From contig CM041465.1 in assembly GCA_023213395.1 (NCBI GenBank), forward strand, positions 189,727,741-189,791,740: a stretch of 64,000 bases of DNA. The letters run 5' to 3'. Source of the stretch: Cycas panzhihuaensis. Its lineage: Eukaryota; Cycadophyta. The notes under the pieces were generated by a model. That model did no database searches and was not told the origin of the DNA. It saw only the letters and a list, made by a program, of their open reading frames with translations. Made by a program: the position numbers and the translations under genes. Below are positions 27,330-39,514 of this stretch, one piece after another (within the stretch, counting starts at the first letter, position 1; each line of letters starts with the position of its first letter).

Positions 27330-29030
27330 TTTTTAGGTAGTGATGGTGGTGGACAACCACAAGAACATAGGGATAGCAATGCTAGGTTTCTTCAAGCTAA
27401 TGGATAAGAAAGAGTGAGACATACTAAGATGTTATAGGCTACTCAGGTTAGTTTAGTCATACTAGTATGTACCTGACTAGGCATTATTGGTCGACATCAT
27501 CTCCTATTAGGACTGACAGAAGCACATATTCCATCTCCCATTAATAGGAGATGTTACCATCACCCCTATGAACATTAGGAAGATTATAAGAGTTCCTGCA
27601 GGCAAAGCACCAACTGTGTTTGGGACCTTACATAACACAAATATAGCACATAGGGAAGTAACTATATTTTTATGGTAGGGGTCATTGGGACTAGAGAGGG
27701 CTACTACTAAGGTCTATAATGATGTCTAGGATTACTCACATGAGAAAGATGATCATCTTTACCATTCTATTCTAGATTTTCAAGAAATAGAATTATAGGG
27801 ATATGCCTAGAGGATGGATGACTATCATCAGGAGATGCGAGGCAGGGGAGTGATTTAGTTAGGCCGCCTTGATCATGGCCAACCTTACTACCCATCTAGA
27901 TCAGGTATGAGCTATAGACTAAGGAGGACTATCATATTGATCCTTACTTTAGAGCTAGTTCTTCTATCACTTTTGAGGAATAGAGCAAGTGGTAGGACCG
28001 TAGACCATAGTAGTTAGTGCCCCTCTCCTCTATCGATGGCCATCATTCTTTAGGAGCATAGGAGACCTTACTTAGGTTAGAAGATCGATGGTAGCTACAT
28101 CTCTAGATTTGCTTACTTTAGATGATTATATAAGCCAACCATACTATACTATCCGTTAGGATAGAAATATAAAGGATGGAGAGGCCACGAAGGCTATAGG
28201 GGGCCCGACAGTAGAGCCAAGGGACAAGGAGGAGGACAAGGGAGATGCGTCTACTGATGTGGAGATAGAGGCCACATTAGTAGTTGTAAGAGAGGAAGTT
28301 ATGGCTATAATAGAGGAGGAGGCCCTAGGAGATGATGAGGCAGAGGTCATAGAGGGTCCAAGAGTAGAGGAGATAATAGTCAAGGAAGTACCAATTGCCC
28401 TAGGAGATGAGTTTTTCCTTTTTGCAGCTATAACTTTAATTTGTATAAATAGTTAAGTGATTTATGATTTTATGGTTTATTGATATAGATTTATTTATAT
28501 TCTCCAAACTGACATGTGGATCTACATGTATTGCAATGGAGAGAGCATAGGGGAGTTAATCAGGAGGGCGATAATGGAGTTGTTCCCATAGGTATATAAG
28601 AAGAGGTAACCTCCTATCATAGATAATGAGGAGCCGGGCTCCATGGGGCTCCACATAGTAGCATTTGCCTCCATCATCTGAGTCACTAATATTTAGGTTA
28701 TAGAGACCTAGGAGAGATAGACAAGGAAGAACTAATTACAGGCTCAGGTACAAGAGCTAGAGGCCTAGGCATAAGAGAGAGGAGTAATAATCATAATTGT
28801 ACCAATAGAGGTGATTCTAGGAGCCAAGGTGAGGATGTCAGTCTTAAACACCCACATAGTATAGGCTTAGAGGTACTTGTCTAGGGTACATGAGGATCAT
28901 GATTAACTTTGGGAGACCTAGGGTTGGCTGGCACAGGTGCTAAGAGAGAGATACCACATGGTGGGAGAGAGACCTATAGGAGCTCTATAACTAGTTAGTG
29001 GAGTAAATGGCAACTAGGTCCTCATGCAGT
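27330..29030 (+). pseudogene. PMD-like antisense gene remnant (element A)
   Basis: On the + strand, antisense to element A: MVVDNHKNIGIAMLGF (27345), then IFHLPLIGDVTITPMNIRK (about 27520-27580, the PMD core), GTLHNTNIAHREVT, an acidic segment (28200-28410) and a tail IVAFASIIxVTNIQVIE (28645) leading into a Gln/Glu-rich helix. A T-rich tract ending TTTTTTAG precedes the PMD part and looks like a 3' splice site. Stops (mostly TAG/TAA) break the frame. Confidence 0.7.
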
Positions 29031-29199
29031 TAGATACACACAAAAATGTCATCCCAGAGGAGTGCTCAAGATGAGGAAAGCAAGGCCAAGACCTTGTAGA
29101 GATGTAGGAAGAGACTCAAAGGAACTTGGTCCCCAAGTGAGAGAGCAAGGAAGCCTAAGGGAGATATACCATAAGTACAACATATCACTTGGGTGATTT

Positions 29200-30309
29200 T
29201 GTATCATAGTTCTAACAAGAGGAAAGCTTCAAACCTTTAGGGGATTCTATACCGTATATGTATGATTATACATCCCCTATAAGGATTCTGACTTCCTAGG
29301 GCACATTATACTAACACATTTTATACTATCATAGATGATTATGTATATATAGAGATGGGGACCACATTGGTACCTCTATTTTAACATAAATGGTTGATTT
29401 ATTTTGATTATGGATGTATGGATCGATACATAGATGCATGATAGATATATAGATGCGTATAGATTTTATTATATTATGTATATTTTCTTGCATATATTTT
29501 CTTTATATAGTATGGAACTAATACTAGGCACACACGATCACCTTGTATGCTAGGTAGTCTCATGTGATCTTAGGGTGAGAGGAGCATGTTTCCCTTAAAA
29601 GGAAAGTAGTGATCTAAACAGAAAAGAGCAAAAAGAATAGGTACAGATACCTTAAGAACACTAAAAGGAGATAAGATCTATCTCGGGAGGCCTTCTCTAG
29701 GTGTCAACTTATACTCAGAAGTAGATACAGTTGCTTCCTAGATGAGGAACTAAACATAAGCATGGAGATGTACCCTTATGGTGCCACATTCTCCACCACT
29801 CACAGGCAAAAAGAAGGGCTCTATTTATTAAGGGAATAGATGACACTTTTGGAAAGAAGCATAGCCATCTTGATAGTAAATGAATTTGCTAAAAGCTTAA
29901 ATACATGTTATACCCCTAGTGAAGGTATTCGATGTTGCATTCAAAAGTTAGTTTAGGCTCATTTCAGAGCAACCATGAAAGGTAGGCCTAACATAAATGG
30001 GCTTACAAATGGAAAGAGTTTAGTCAAAACTAAATTGATACAAGGGGGTCAACACATAATGCATCATGTGGCAAGGTTGTATATGGGTAGGATAGGCTCT
30101 AGTCCTTAGTGAGGGTCTAGGGAATGAGGGTAAAGCACTCTTACAAGTGGTTCATTGGCATGTACACCTATGAGAGGACATCTGCATAGAGTAAGAAGTT
30201 GAGGGTAGTGGTTGGTTTGAAGCCAGTAACTCAAGAGACATAGAAGAGTCAATGTGAGAGGGAAGATCCATGTGGGGTACCTTCTTAGGTGTGTAAGAAA
30301 TTAGAGTGA
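29200..30309 (-). other. Post-protease and post-pol region of element A without RT or integrase
   Basis: The segment 29200-29700 aligns with the sequence after pol in C (TA-rich block and GGTACCAATxTGG-like block). The segment 29830-30300 shows no RT, RNase H or integrase motif in the three minus frames. The deletion relative to C is about 2.9 kb. Confidence 0.55.
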
Positions 30310-30950
30310 CATGTCAGAGAGGAGGCTCATAATCCTTAACATCTAACTTAGGGTCATCCATGATGGCTAGGTAGCCATAACTACCTAAACCAATAAGTGT
30401 AAACCTAACTAGAGTAGGTTTATGATGAGGTAGGGTTTCATCCTGGTGAGACTTGGCCCCTTGAAAAAGATTCCCCAAGGAGGGGACAACCACATCGAGA
30501 TCACTAACTTCAGCATAGAAGACAACCTGGTAAGTAGGATGAGGAGTACAAGAAGGCAGACTCTCACAAGTGACAACCTTAACTTGTCCTTTATGGACAA
30601 ACTTAATTTTCCCCCAGTGTGAGGAACAAATAGCTACCATTTGGCTGAGCCATGGTTAACCTAATAGGAGGTTGTACTTGACATCAATATCAAGCACAAT
30701 AACATCTATAGAAATGATCTTCCTCTCCCAATACAAGTAAGACAATGACCATCCCCAAAGGAGACTTCTTACTTCTGTCATATCCTTGGTATTTCTAAGA
30801 AACAGACTTGAGAGAATTTATGCCTAGCTCTTTTAGCATGCATCTAGGCATAGCATTAACCAAGAAACCATTATCTATGATGGTCCTCTTTATGGTAAAG
30901 TTGAGGGTATCAATTGTGATGACAAATGAGTAGTGCCAAAACTTTTCCTA
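30310..30950 (-). pseudogene. Protease and linker of element A
   Basis: The minus strand contains TIIDNGFLVNAMPRCMLKEL (near 30890-30830), the retroviral-type aspartic protease active-site region with Asp retained, followed by a SPLGMVI block. An open stretch 30640-30314 begins SSHWGKIKFVHKGQVKVV and contains the FTLIGLGSYGYLAIMDD block, matching STHWGQLKFVHNRQMKVV and FAPIGLRSYGYLAMFND of element C. Frameshifts and stops interrupt it. Confidence 0.8.
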
Positions 30951-31929
30951 TTCATTGGAGGATGGAAGATCTTATGGGTCAAACAAGATGATAGGCGGTC
31001 CATGGGAGGTGATACCTATGGTGTGGACAAGAGCATCGTGTTGACCAAGAGCTCCAAAAGAAGAGTGCATTGCTTAGGGAAACTCTGCAAGATGTCCATC
31101 ATGGAAATCCCTGTAGACACGAAGTGTAACTCTTTAAGGATAGATAAGGCCTTCCTTTTCCTTATAGATTAGGGAAGGGCTCTTCAAAAGTCATAGGAAT
31201 GGACTTAGAGACCATAGGGATCTTCATAGGTAGATTAGTTGTGGGAGGGTTTTACTTAGAGGTAGAGGCTTTGGTAGCCTCCTTTGTTGCTTGAGACTTT
31301 GTAAGCAAGTACAAGGGAGTAGTCTCAAATATTTGAATCACTCTATTCCCTTTCTTTTTGGGTTAAGATGATGGTGGTTGTTGAAATCTAGGGCTTGAAG
31401 TAGTGATAGTTCTGTACGTCCCTTCTCCTTTTCTTAGTCAGAAGAGGGTTTGGGAGATTGCCTTTTATTCCTTGCCCTCTTGTTTTAGGAAGATTTATCT
31501 CATTATCTATGGTTAAGGAAGGGATCTCTATGAACAGGTTGGTCTAGATTAGGCTTGGAAGCCTTTTTTGGAGAGTCATCATGATGTGGTACAAGCTCAG
31601 TATGTTGCATCCAGTATTGCAAGTCCTAATGAAGGCCCCCATGCACAAAACAACATTTCTTCTTAGGAGGAGGTCATACCTTCCTTCCTTGAGAAGTTTG
31701 AGTGTTCCCACCTTTAGGTGGTATGGTATGGGAAGCCTAGTGAACAAGCCTATATGACTTGGAAGAAGGTTAGGATGGTTAGAGCTTTAGTTACTTAAAC
31801 ATAAGTTTAAAGGAATGTACAACTGAGATTAGGGGATCGAAGGTCCTATCAGTCATGTTGGTAGGAGGCCTTAGAGGTTGTTGTTAGATCCTTTGTTCAT
31901 CTGAAGGAGGGGCTACCTCATGACATAGT

Positions 31930-32830
31930 GACTACTCTAGAGGCTTCTTGAGACTGGCTTGGATCTCAATAGCCTCTAATCCTAAGCATTTAGATATGGC
32001 ATAGTCATAGGTAGTCACCCCCATCTTGAGTACTTCAATGTAAACTTTAGGGCAATGGGTGTTGATGAAAAGATCTCACTTCAATTCCTCAGGCAACATA
32101 GCCTTAGAGGAATGGAGAAGATTGTGAAAATGATTAACAAAGTCACGATTAAGCTCATTAGGACCTTATTTAAGAGAAACTAAAGCTTTGACCCCGCTCT
32201 CAAATGGGCAAGCTACATCAAAGCAATTGATAAACTCATCCACAAGCTACTAGAAAGTATGAACATAATGGGCAAGGAGATGATAGAACCACTTAAGGCC
32301 ATCTCCTAGTAAAGATCTAGGGAATAGTTTCATTAGAATGTTATTGTAGGCTCAATAATTGATACACACCATGGAGAAACCCTAAGCATGCTTGGTTGGG
32401 TCCCAAAATGAAGTTCCATCAAATTTAGGCACTTTAAGAGGGTGAGGTGGCAGGTTGGTCATGAGAGCCTTAATGGAAAGAGGAGTTGATCTATAGTCGA
32501 TGAAGGGGTGAGCCCCTAGTTGAACTAAAAACTAAAGGGTCAACTTGAGGTATAGGGGGACGAAGATACAGATACCCAGCTCCACTATAAGGGGGTTGGA
32601 TGTATGAAGGATAAGGAATCCCACTTGTTTTATGAGAGGGGCCTATTCCCATTTGTGGATAGTCTGGAAAAGGGGTAGGTAGGTGAAAGGGTCTCATCCC
32701 ACTATTAGGGTGTGCCAAATGGGTGGCAAAAAATACTAGTACATCCCTTGAGGGGGTGGTACATGGGAATGAGAGATATGAGGGGGAATACATCTCCCTT
32801 GTAAAGGAGTTATGTATGAGGTTATACACA
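31930..32830 (-). pseudogene. gag of element A
   Basis: A Pro/Tyr-rich N-terminal part is open from 32829 to 32491 and corresponds to the Pro-rich segment 43100-43400 of C. The capsid-like core lies at about 32330-31950 (blocks KVYIEVLKMGVTTYDYAISK and GLEAIEIQASLKKP, shared with C), broken by stops. The leader 32830-33900 has no clear coding signal. Confidence 0.75.
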
Positions 32831-33900
32831 CAGGTGATGGTATGGAATAAGGAATATGGTTTTATCCATAGGGTTTACCTACAGGAGGTGCAACCCCATA
32901 AGGATGGAGCAAATCCATCCTATAAGGTAGGAGAGGATTCAACCCTCCATGCCCCCAAGGTTAGGATGTGTACACTAGGGCTATGTAGAGGGATAGATCC
33001 ACAAATTATGGATGGGGGCATATGGGGACATATCCTCTATGACCTGAGGCATATGAATGTAAAGGTACTCTAGGTCAAGTGGAAGGGGTAAGTGACAAGA
33101 TGGATTGTGGCATGGTAGCTTGGCTAGGAGGGGACATTCTCAATCCTATCTGAGAGATAGGCATGTCCTAAGATGTCCCTTGAGTTAAGGGAATATTTAT
33201 AAATGAAATAATAATAGGAACAGGTCATGTTGAAGAGGGGGTATGTTGAGATGAAGTAGATAGAAGGGAGGCAGAAGAAGGTGGGGAAGTGCTTTAAAGG
33301 AGGCCTTCTAACCACTTTGGGTGTGGTTGGGTACTTGCAGCCTCAAAACATTACAACAACACTTCCACCACATTCGTATGAGAAGTTCTAGTGTTCTCAT
33401 ACGAGGTAGAGGGTTTCTCGTATTGAGCAGAACTCAAGGGTTACTCATCACAGGCCCTCTCACTAGGGTGAGAGTAATCCATGGTCTAAGTTACTCCTAC
33501 GTCATGCATAGGACAAGAATAGAAATCTAGATGTGTTTGATCATCTAGATAATAGATAGGATCCTCACCCTCTTAAGCTAGATCTTGAAGAGGGTATGAG
33601 GTTTATTGGTGAGCATTAGGGGCATAAGAATAATATGCCCAAACCAATGGATATCCCTCCATTGTTGATTCAGAATTAGATGAAGTAATAGAGGAGTAGA
33701 GGGGTTCTTCTTCCATAGGAGGAAGAATATGTAAGCAATGAGAGAATCATCGCATTCATGCCCTACCCAAAAGGACTATGAAAGAAGAAGAAGATAACTT
33801 AAGCCGATATGTTGAGGTTACCCAACACATTACATGAATGATAGGCAGAAGGAGGCTATGATGAAAAACTAAAGCGATGCTTAAGCTTCCTAACTAGTGT

Positions 33901-33918
33901 TCCCTAGAATGGTTGCCA
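33901..33918 (-). other. Primer-binding site of element A
   Basis: On the minus strand TGGCAACCATTCTAGGGA, one base after the LTR end. It matches TGGCGACCATACTGGGGA of element C at 15 of 18 positions. Confidence 0.8.
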
Positions 33919-33919
33919 A

Positions 33920-36900
33920 TGGAATCATACCTACAAGGGTATGGGGAACTATTATACTTTGACTAGATGCAAAGGTCCGAAGGTGTAAGATAGGGCATGG
34001 TCACCCTTGAAGGGTGATCGCATGCAAAAATGTAGGATTTGAGGAAATATAATAATGCATAGCTTCTATCTACTCTTGGGGTTTTTAGATGGTTGGGATC
34101 TAATAGAGAAAAGAAATACAATGGGAAGCACCCTCAAGTTACTGAATAGCCTAAATGAATCTCTTCTATTTTTAGAGGAAAGGGAAGAGGTAAGGATTCC
34201 CCTTCAGAAAGAGAAATGAAAGAGTGTCGAGCTTCTTTCAAAAAAGGAGACAAGATAAAGAATAAGGTAGGGATGATGAGTTGCAATTGTTTACTTATTC
34301 ACCCAAAGGGGTACCTCTAGGTGTAGGTTTATTATGAAAATTTTATTTCGAGGTTCTTATTTGGTTGCAAGAAGGATGGGTGATGATGTTAAGTCTATTT
34401 AGGTTGTTTGTAATTTGATTTTATCTTATGATGCAATGGTTGCAAGGTTTCTAAAACACAATAGTCATTACAATAAATGTACTAATCACTATTGCTCACC
34501 CTCACTCTCTTTTCCTTTTTGCTCAAGGGTTAGATTTAGGATGTAAGAAGAAAATAAAGAGAGAATGTTGCAACTAATGCTTTTCAATTAAGTTTGTTTA
34601 TAATGTAAGAAGGAAACACACAATATGCAATTTTGATTATGCTATGCTTCCTACCTATGCAAGGAGGATACTTTTAATATGTTTCTTTTGACATTCCTTT
34701 TAATGCACAAATCAATGTAAAGCTAAGGGAAATGAAATGGTGCATGAATGCAAAATCCCCCTTTTTATGCAAAATAGAGGTGACACATTTCAACCTATGT
34801 TATACCCTTTCTTTTACATCTAATATATGTGTGTATAAAGTAAAGAAATAACTTTCTCTTTTATGTATTTTCTCTTTTGGGAAAAGAAGGGGAGAATAGG
34901 ACAAGAGGAGAATAAGTTTAATGAGGTGCATCCAGTTTTATAATGTTTAGTGGCATGGCACAACTCCTTCCTATATTTCTCCTTTACCGGTAACTCAAAT
35001 CCCTTTGTCATTACGAGAGTTGTTGAAGAGGAAGAGGCGCTTCCTTACCTTCCTTAAATTCAAATTTAGTAAATGCAAACATCAAAAGAAAGGAAAGTAA
35101 TGAAATAGAAACAAGAAACCAACTATTATGCTAAAGCATGAAATGGTGTTACTTCTTATAGAATGTCACCTTGTTTGTAAAGTAGTCCTCCACCTATACA
35201 ATAAGGGTAAAAAAACCTTTCCATAAATAAAAGATATGTATATGTGTATTCTGACAAATGAAAATGTGATTAGTATGTTTGTTTCCAATGTACAATAGTG
35301 AAATAAAATTAAATATTATTTTTTGCTCTAAATCTCACCATACAAACATCAAAAGAGAAGTGGGAGAAAAGGAGGAGGGAGCTGCCTTGGGATGGCAGAG
35401 CTCCTCTATAGGGATAAATATCTCCCAAATGGCAAAAAGGGTCACGCATTTAGATGGATATTTAATCCAATGTCTTAAGGGGGGAATGAGATACCTAGTC
35501 TCAATGGTAGGTTATAACTTGTCAAGATAAAATGTCACACTAATGATGGTAGTGTATGGTAGAATACTTTGTAGCTTGGGATAGGGGATTACCTAAGTGG
35601 AAGGAGGGCCCTAAAGTCAAAACTTGGGCCTAGTATCCTCCATAGAATCTCCCTTAGCTAGCCAAAGCTCTCCACCTACCTTCCACTAATGATTTGGGTG
35701 GTAAAATAAAGGTATCATAATAAGAAGGAGGTGTTTCCTCTAAAGTTTGTTCAATCAAATCTGTTAAATGTATATGTCTTTACCCTCATACTAAAGAAAT
35801 AAGATAAACATATGTCAAATGATAGAGAAAAGACTGAGCAAGATAATGGTATTTTCTAATGGAAATAAGCTAAGCATGGGCTTACCCAGTTAGGAGAAAA
35901 GAATGATGGTGAGAACTAAGAATATTTTTGTTGAAGGAAGCTTTTGGGAAAAATCTTTGATTGATGGATGAAGAGAAGTATCTCCTTGGCTATAGTTATA
36001 TCTTGGGGAGGTCCTCCTGCCTTTAAAGTGTTGGTTTCCCTCTTACTTCCTTACTAAAAGCTATTTGTTTTCATACCCTATCTTAGAATGCTAGAAAAGA
36101 GAAGAAAGTTACTTTAATCTTGAGTGGAAAGTGAAGAATGATGATGAACAATCAATCCAAATCACGTTTTGTGAGTTTTAAAGGCCTCCAAGGACCATTA
36201 GGCCATGATCTGGGCTGATCCTAGGGCTGGATCTCATATAAGAAGAGCGTTAAATGTGAATTTATTCATTTTTGGCCATGTTTAAAATTTAAACAGTCAC
36301 ACTGTGAATTTATTCACTATGTCATGAATACATTCATGAGGCATAATAATTAGAGCAGTGCAGTAACAGTTTGATAGATTCGATAAAATACCAACAAATA
36401 TAGATAAAAATTTGATAAAAAGAAGGGGTAATCCCTTGTTGTTAGACCTAAAACATCTCTCTAAGGTCTATGGATATGATTTTGATTAATTTATAAATTA
36501 AAATTGGCAAAGACGCATAAGAAACATATCAAAATGAGCAAGGACTCAACAAAACAATGGTAATTAAGGATAGTAGGATGTAAACAAAGCCTAAATAAGG
36601 AACATTAATTAAACATATAAACAAATCTCACAATGTATGAGTGATGAAGGGCATCTCTCCATCAAGAACCTTGATAAACTATCCTAGGTAAACTGAAGGA
36701 TAGATAAGGCTCAACAAAAAAAAGGGAGAAAGTATTACTAGAAAGCATAAACAAATGGGAATTCACCTAAATCAAGCTATGAAAGCACGTGATGGGGCTA
36801 TTGTCAATTGGGGATTTACCATGGGAGCTTAATAATGCCATTGGATGAGAGTCTTGGTCGTCATAGGTAGAAACATACATAGGTAATGGGATCAAGTAAG

Positions 36901-37023
36901 TAATCCAAGCATTCATACAATCATACAATGAACATAAAGAATGAAATAGAGAGTAAGGGATATAATATATACCTGAACTTACCTATGTAAAACTCATGAT
37001 CCATTCTTGGTAGGCAAGAAATA
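33920..37023 (-). repeat. 5' LTR of element A
   Basis: Pairs with 22031-25144. The low-coordinate end TGGAATCATACC abuts the primer site. The high-coordinate end (GCAAGAAATA) is a mutated GGGAAACA-like end; copia RT resumes directly after the CACCG duplication. Confidence 0.85.
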
Positions 37024-37028
37024 CACCG
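37024..37028. other. Target-site duplication of element A, right
   Basis: CACCG; partner CACCC at 22026-22030. Confidence 0.65.
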
Positions 37029-38257
37029 ATTTAACTACCACCTAATGCTCTTTAGCTAGATTTACCATATATATACTAACCACACTAACTGCATGTGAAA
37101 TATTAGGCCTTGTACATACTATGGCATACATTAAACTTTCTACTATACTAGCATAAGGTACACGAGACATATTCTTTTCTTTTATACAACTAGGACTCAA
37201 ACTTGAAGAAATCTTAAAATGGAAAGCAAATAGGATAGTAACAGCTTTCACATTCCTCATACCAAATCTAGTTAGTATTTTCTCCACATATTTCTAGTGT
37301 GATAATCAAAGCTTACTATTCTTCCTATCTATGTGTATCTCCATGTCCAAGATTTATTTTGTTGCTCTAATATCCTTCATATCAAATGTCCTAGCTATTT
37401 GATCCTTTAACTTGTTGATTTTGTCCATATTTTTGCTTACCACAAGTATGTCATCAACATATAACACCAAAATGATGAATAAGCCATTGTCCAAGGTTTT
37501 AAAATAAACACAATGATCATACTCACTTTGTTTAAAATTGTGTCTCTCTATGAAGAAATCAAACTTCTTGTATCATTGCCTAGGTAATTACTTTAGGTAA
37601 TATAACGATTTCCTGAGCCTATAAATAAATCTATTCTTACCATCCTTTATAAAACCTTTTAGTTATTCCATATATATTTTCTCCTCTAAGACCCCATATA
37701 GAAATGTTGTTTTAACATTTAATTGCTCCAACTCTAAATTAAGTAAAGCCACTAATACTAACACAACCCAAATAGAAACAAACTTGACAACTTATGAAAA
37801 TATTTCATGGAAATATATACCTACCTTTTGCACAAAACCTTTTGGCACTAATCTTACCTTGTATCTTTCAACTTTCCTATCAACATCTATTTTCCTTTTA
37901 TAGACCCATCTATAACTAATAATTCTCTTGCCTTATAGAAGTTCTACCAAGTCCTATGAGTTATTCTTCTCCAAGGTATCCATTTCTTCCTATATTGCCC
38001 TTTTCTACCTTGCACTATGGACATCATCCATTGCTTCCTGAAAACATATAGGTTCACCATCATTAGAGATCAAAGTAATAGAAATAATTAGACTGCACAT
38101 TTTAAAAGGATACTTGAGCCATGTAGATCTTCTTATAGATGGTTGAGGAGTGTTCTTATATTCCTATATTTTTTCTACAAGTTCATTTTCAGAAAATTCT
38201 TCCTTCTTTTCTACTTCTGAAAATGGTTGGGTTTCAAACTTTACCTATTAATGTTCT
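37029..38257 (-). pseudogene. Copia reverse transcriptase
   Basis: The minus strand reads through the linker block TPQPSIRRS (38150), AMDDVHSARW (38030), SYRWVYKRKIDVD (about 37915), FLYGVLEEKIYME (about 37705), the catalytic ILVLYVDDILVVSKN (about 37460), EKILTRFGMRN (about 37285) and VPYASIVESLMYAIVCTRPN (37165-37105), ending AKEHW. These are the usual copia RT blocks in order; the YVDD catalytic motif is intact. Several stops, and the Asp of the first RT catalytic motif is not clear. It is cut at 38257 by the LTR of element B and at 37024 by element A. Confidence 0.9.
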
Positions 38258-39514
38258 TGGAAGTTCACCTTTAGGGGGTCACTATAGGTGAGTTATCCTA
38301 GACAAATGCTTAAGGTAAACTAGAGGTCTATAGATCTCAAGAAGGAAAGATCACCCTCAAAAGGCATCGATGCATTTGAACATAGATTCAGGGACCTGCA
38401 AATAGCACGTTATCCTCCTTTCCTTTTCAGAGTATCTCTTTTGGTTCAGGTTGAAAACAAAGCCTCTTTAGGTAACTAAATAGTTGAGTAAAGCACTCTT
38501 GTCCTTAGAGGGAGAGAAGAGGAGCTATACTTCCTTTTAGAAAAAGAAGTAAGTAGGAAAGAAGAAAGAGTGGTAGCAAAATCGAGAGGTAGTTTTGACC
38601 AGGCTTCTCAGGGTCTAGAAGTGTATTTAGAAGGGGATGAGGTTTTGGATGCTAAAACCTCAAAAATAAGATAATATTGCTAGCATCCAATGGCAACAAA
38701 GATGCAAGCTCTTATTTAGTGAAAAAGGAGAGCGAGGAAGGTGTAGGGTTGCAACCCAAGGATGGTTGGAAGGAAGTTATGAATATACCTTAGTAATTAG
38801 GTTGTGAAGTCTTCTCAGGTTATCAAGAAGAATATAACGATCTTTGAGTTTGAAAACTCTTATGGTTTTGGGGTGTGTTTTATTGCAATTGAGCATCCAA
38901 AATGATGTTTGACTTTATACAAGGTAAGTGTTGTCAAAAGAGCAAAATATGCAATAAACTAACACCATCAAACAAGTATATGAAATAAAGGTGTAACCTT
39001 TTTTTACTTATTTCCCTTACCTTCTTGTGCCTTTGAGTGGATGCAATGAAAACTAAAGGTTATAGAGGACGAAAAGAAAAGGTGGGATGCAAGGTGTTAC
39101 CTTGCATGGGTATGCCTCCTCTTTAATGAGAGGAGGATGAAGAATCCAATTGGCATTCCTAAAGGTACATGGAAGATGATATACACTTTCGTCTCCCTTC
39201 CCTTTATGTCATGCAACAAAAGGAAAAACAACTTCTAAAAAATAACCTTTAAACTTTCCTATTTCTTTTCTTCTTTTCTTTTTGAATTAAAACAAATAAG
39301 ATGATGGGGGTGAAGAGAGAAATATGTGTAAGAAAGTATGAACCTAATCATAGAGTTGATGCCACATTTCATTGTGCACCTTTATTGACACTCTTCATGA
39401 TGTGTCCCTACAAGTCATCGACGCTTTTGGTGCTATTGCCTATCGTGCAAGTCGTTGGAGTTAGAGGGAGGGGATTTTTTACCTTCCCCTAATCTCCAAA
39501 TGAGGCTTACTTAC
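38258..39514 (-). repeat. 3' LTR of element B, first part
   Basis: Begins TGGAAGTTCACC (a CA end on the minus strand) in copia pol and is homologous to LTR A and to 1-1499. It is interrupted at 39514 by element C. The second part is at 56110-58106; joined, the LTR would be about 3.25 kb. The duplicated target of B lies partly outside the window. Confidence 0.8.
39510..39514. other. Target-site duplication of element C, left
   Basis: CTTAC, identical to 56110-56114. Confidence 0.95.

Larger units (their letters stand above)
22031..37023 (-). mobile_element. Tat-family Ty3/gypsy element A (minus strand, lacks RT and integrase)
   Basis: A nearly 15-kb element with two 3.1-kb LTRs, a primer site, gag, protease, antisense PMD unit, aRNH and a polypurine tract. 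The interior is about 8.8 kb, compared with 11.5 kb in C. The missing part corresponds to RT, gypsy RNase H and integrase: between protease (ending about 30310) and the post-pol region (about 29700) I find no RT or integrase motif in any frame. It is inserted in copia pol. By eye its LTRs differ at roughly one base in seven over a 290-bp stretch, making it older than C. Confidence 0.85.
20850..38257 (-). mobile_element. Ty1/copia element, truncated and interrupted by element A
   Basis: Copia pieces lie on the minus strand at 38257-37024 (end of integrase-RT linker and RT) and 22030-20850 (RNase H and 3' LTR). The protein similarity resumes across the 15-kb insertion A with nothing missing: the RT block ends ...AKEHW..VKSV and continues LRYLRGIG. 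The 5' half (gag, integrase, 5' LTR) is gone because element B begins at 38258. The coding frames are heavily mutated. Confidence 0.85.
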
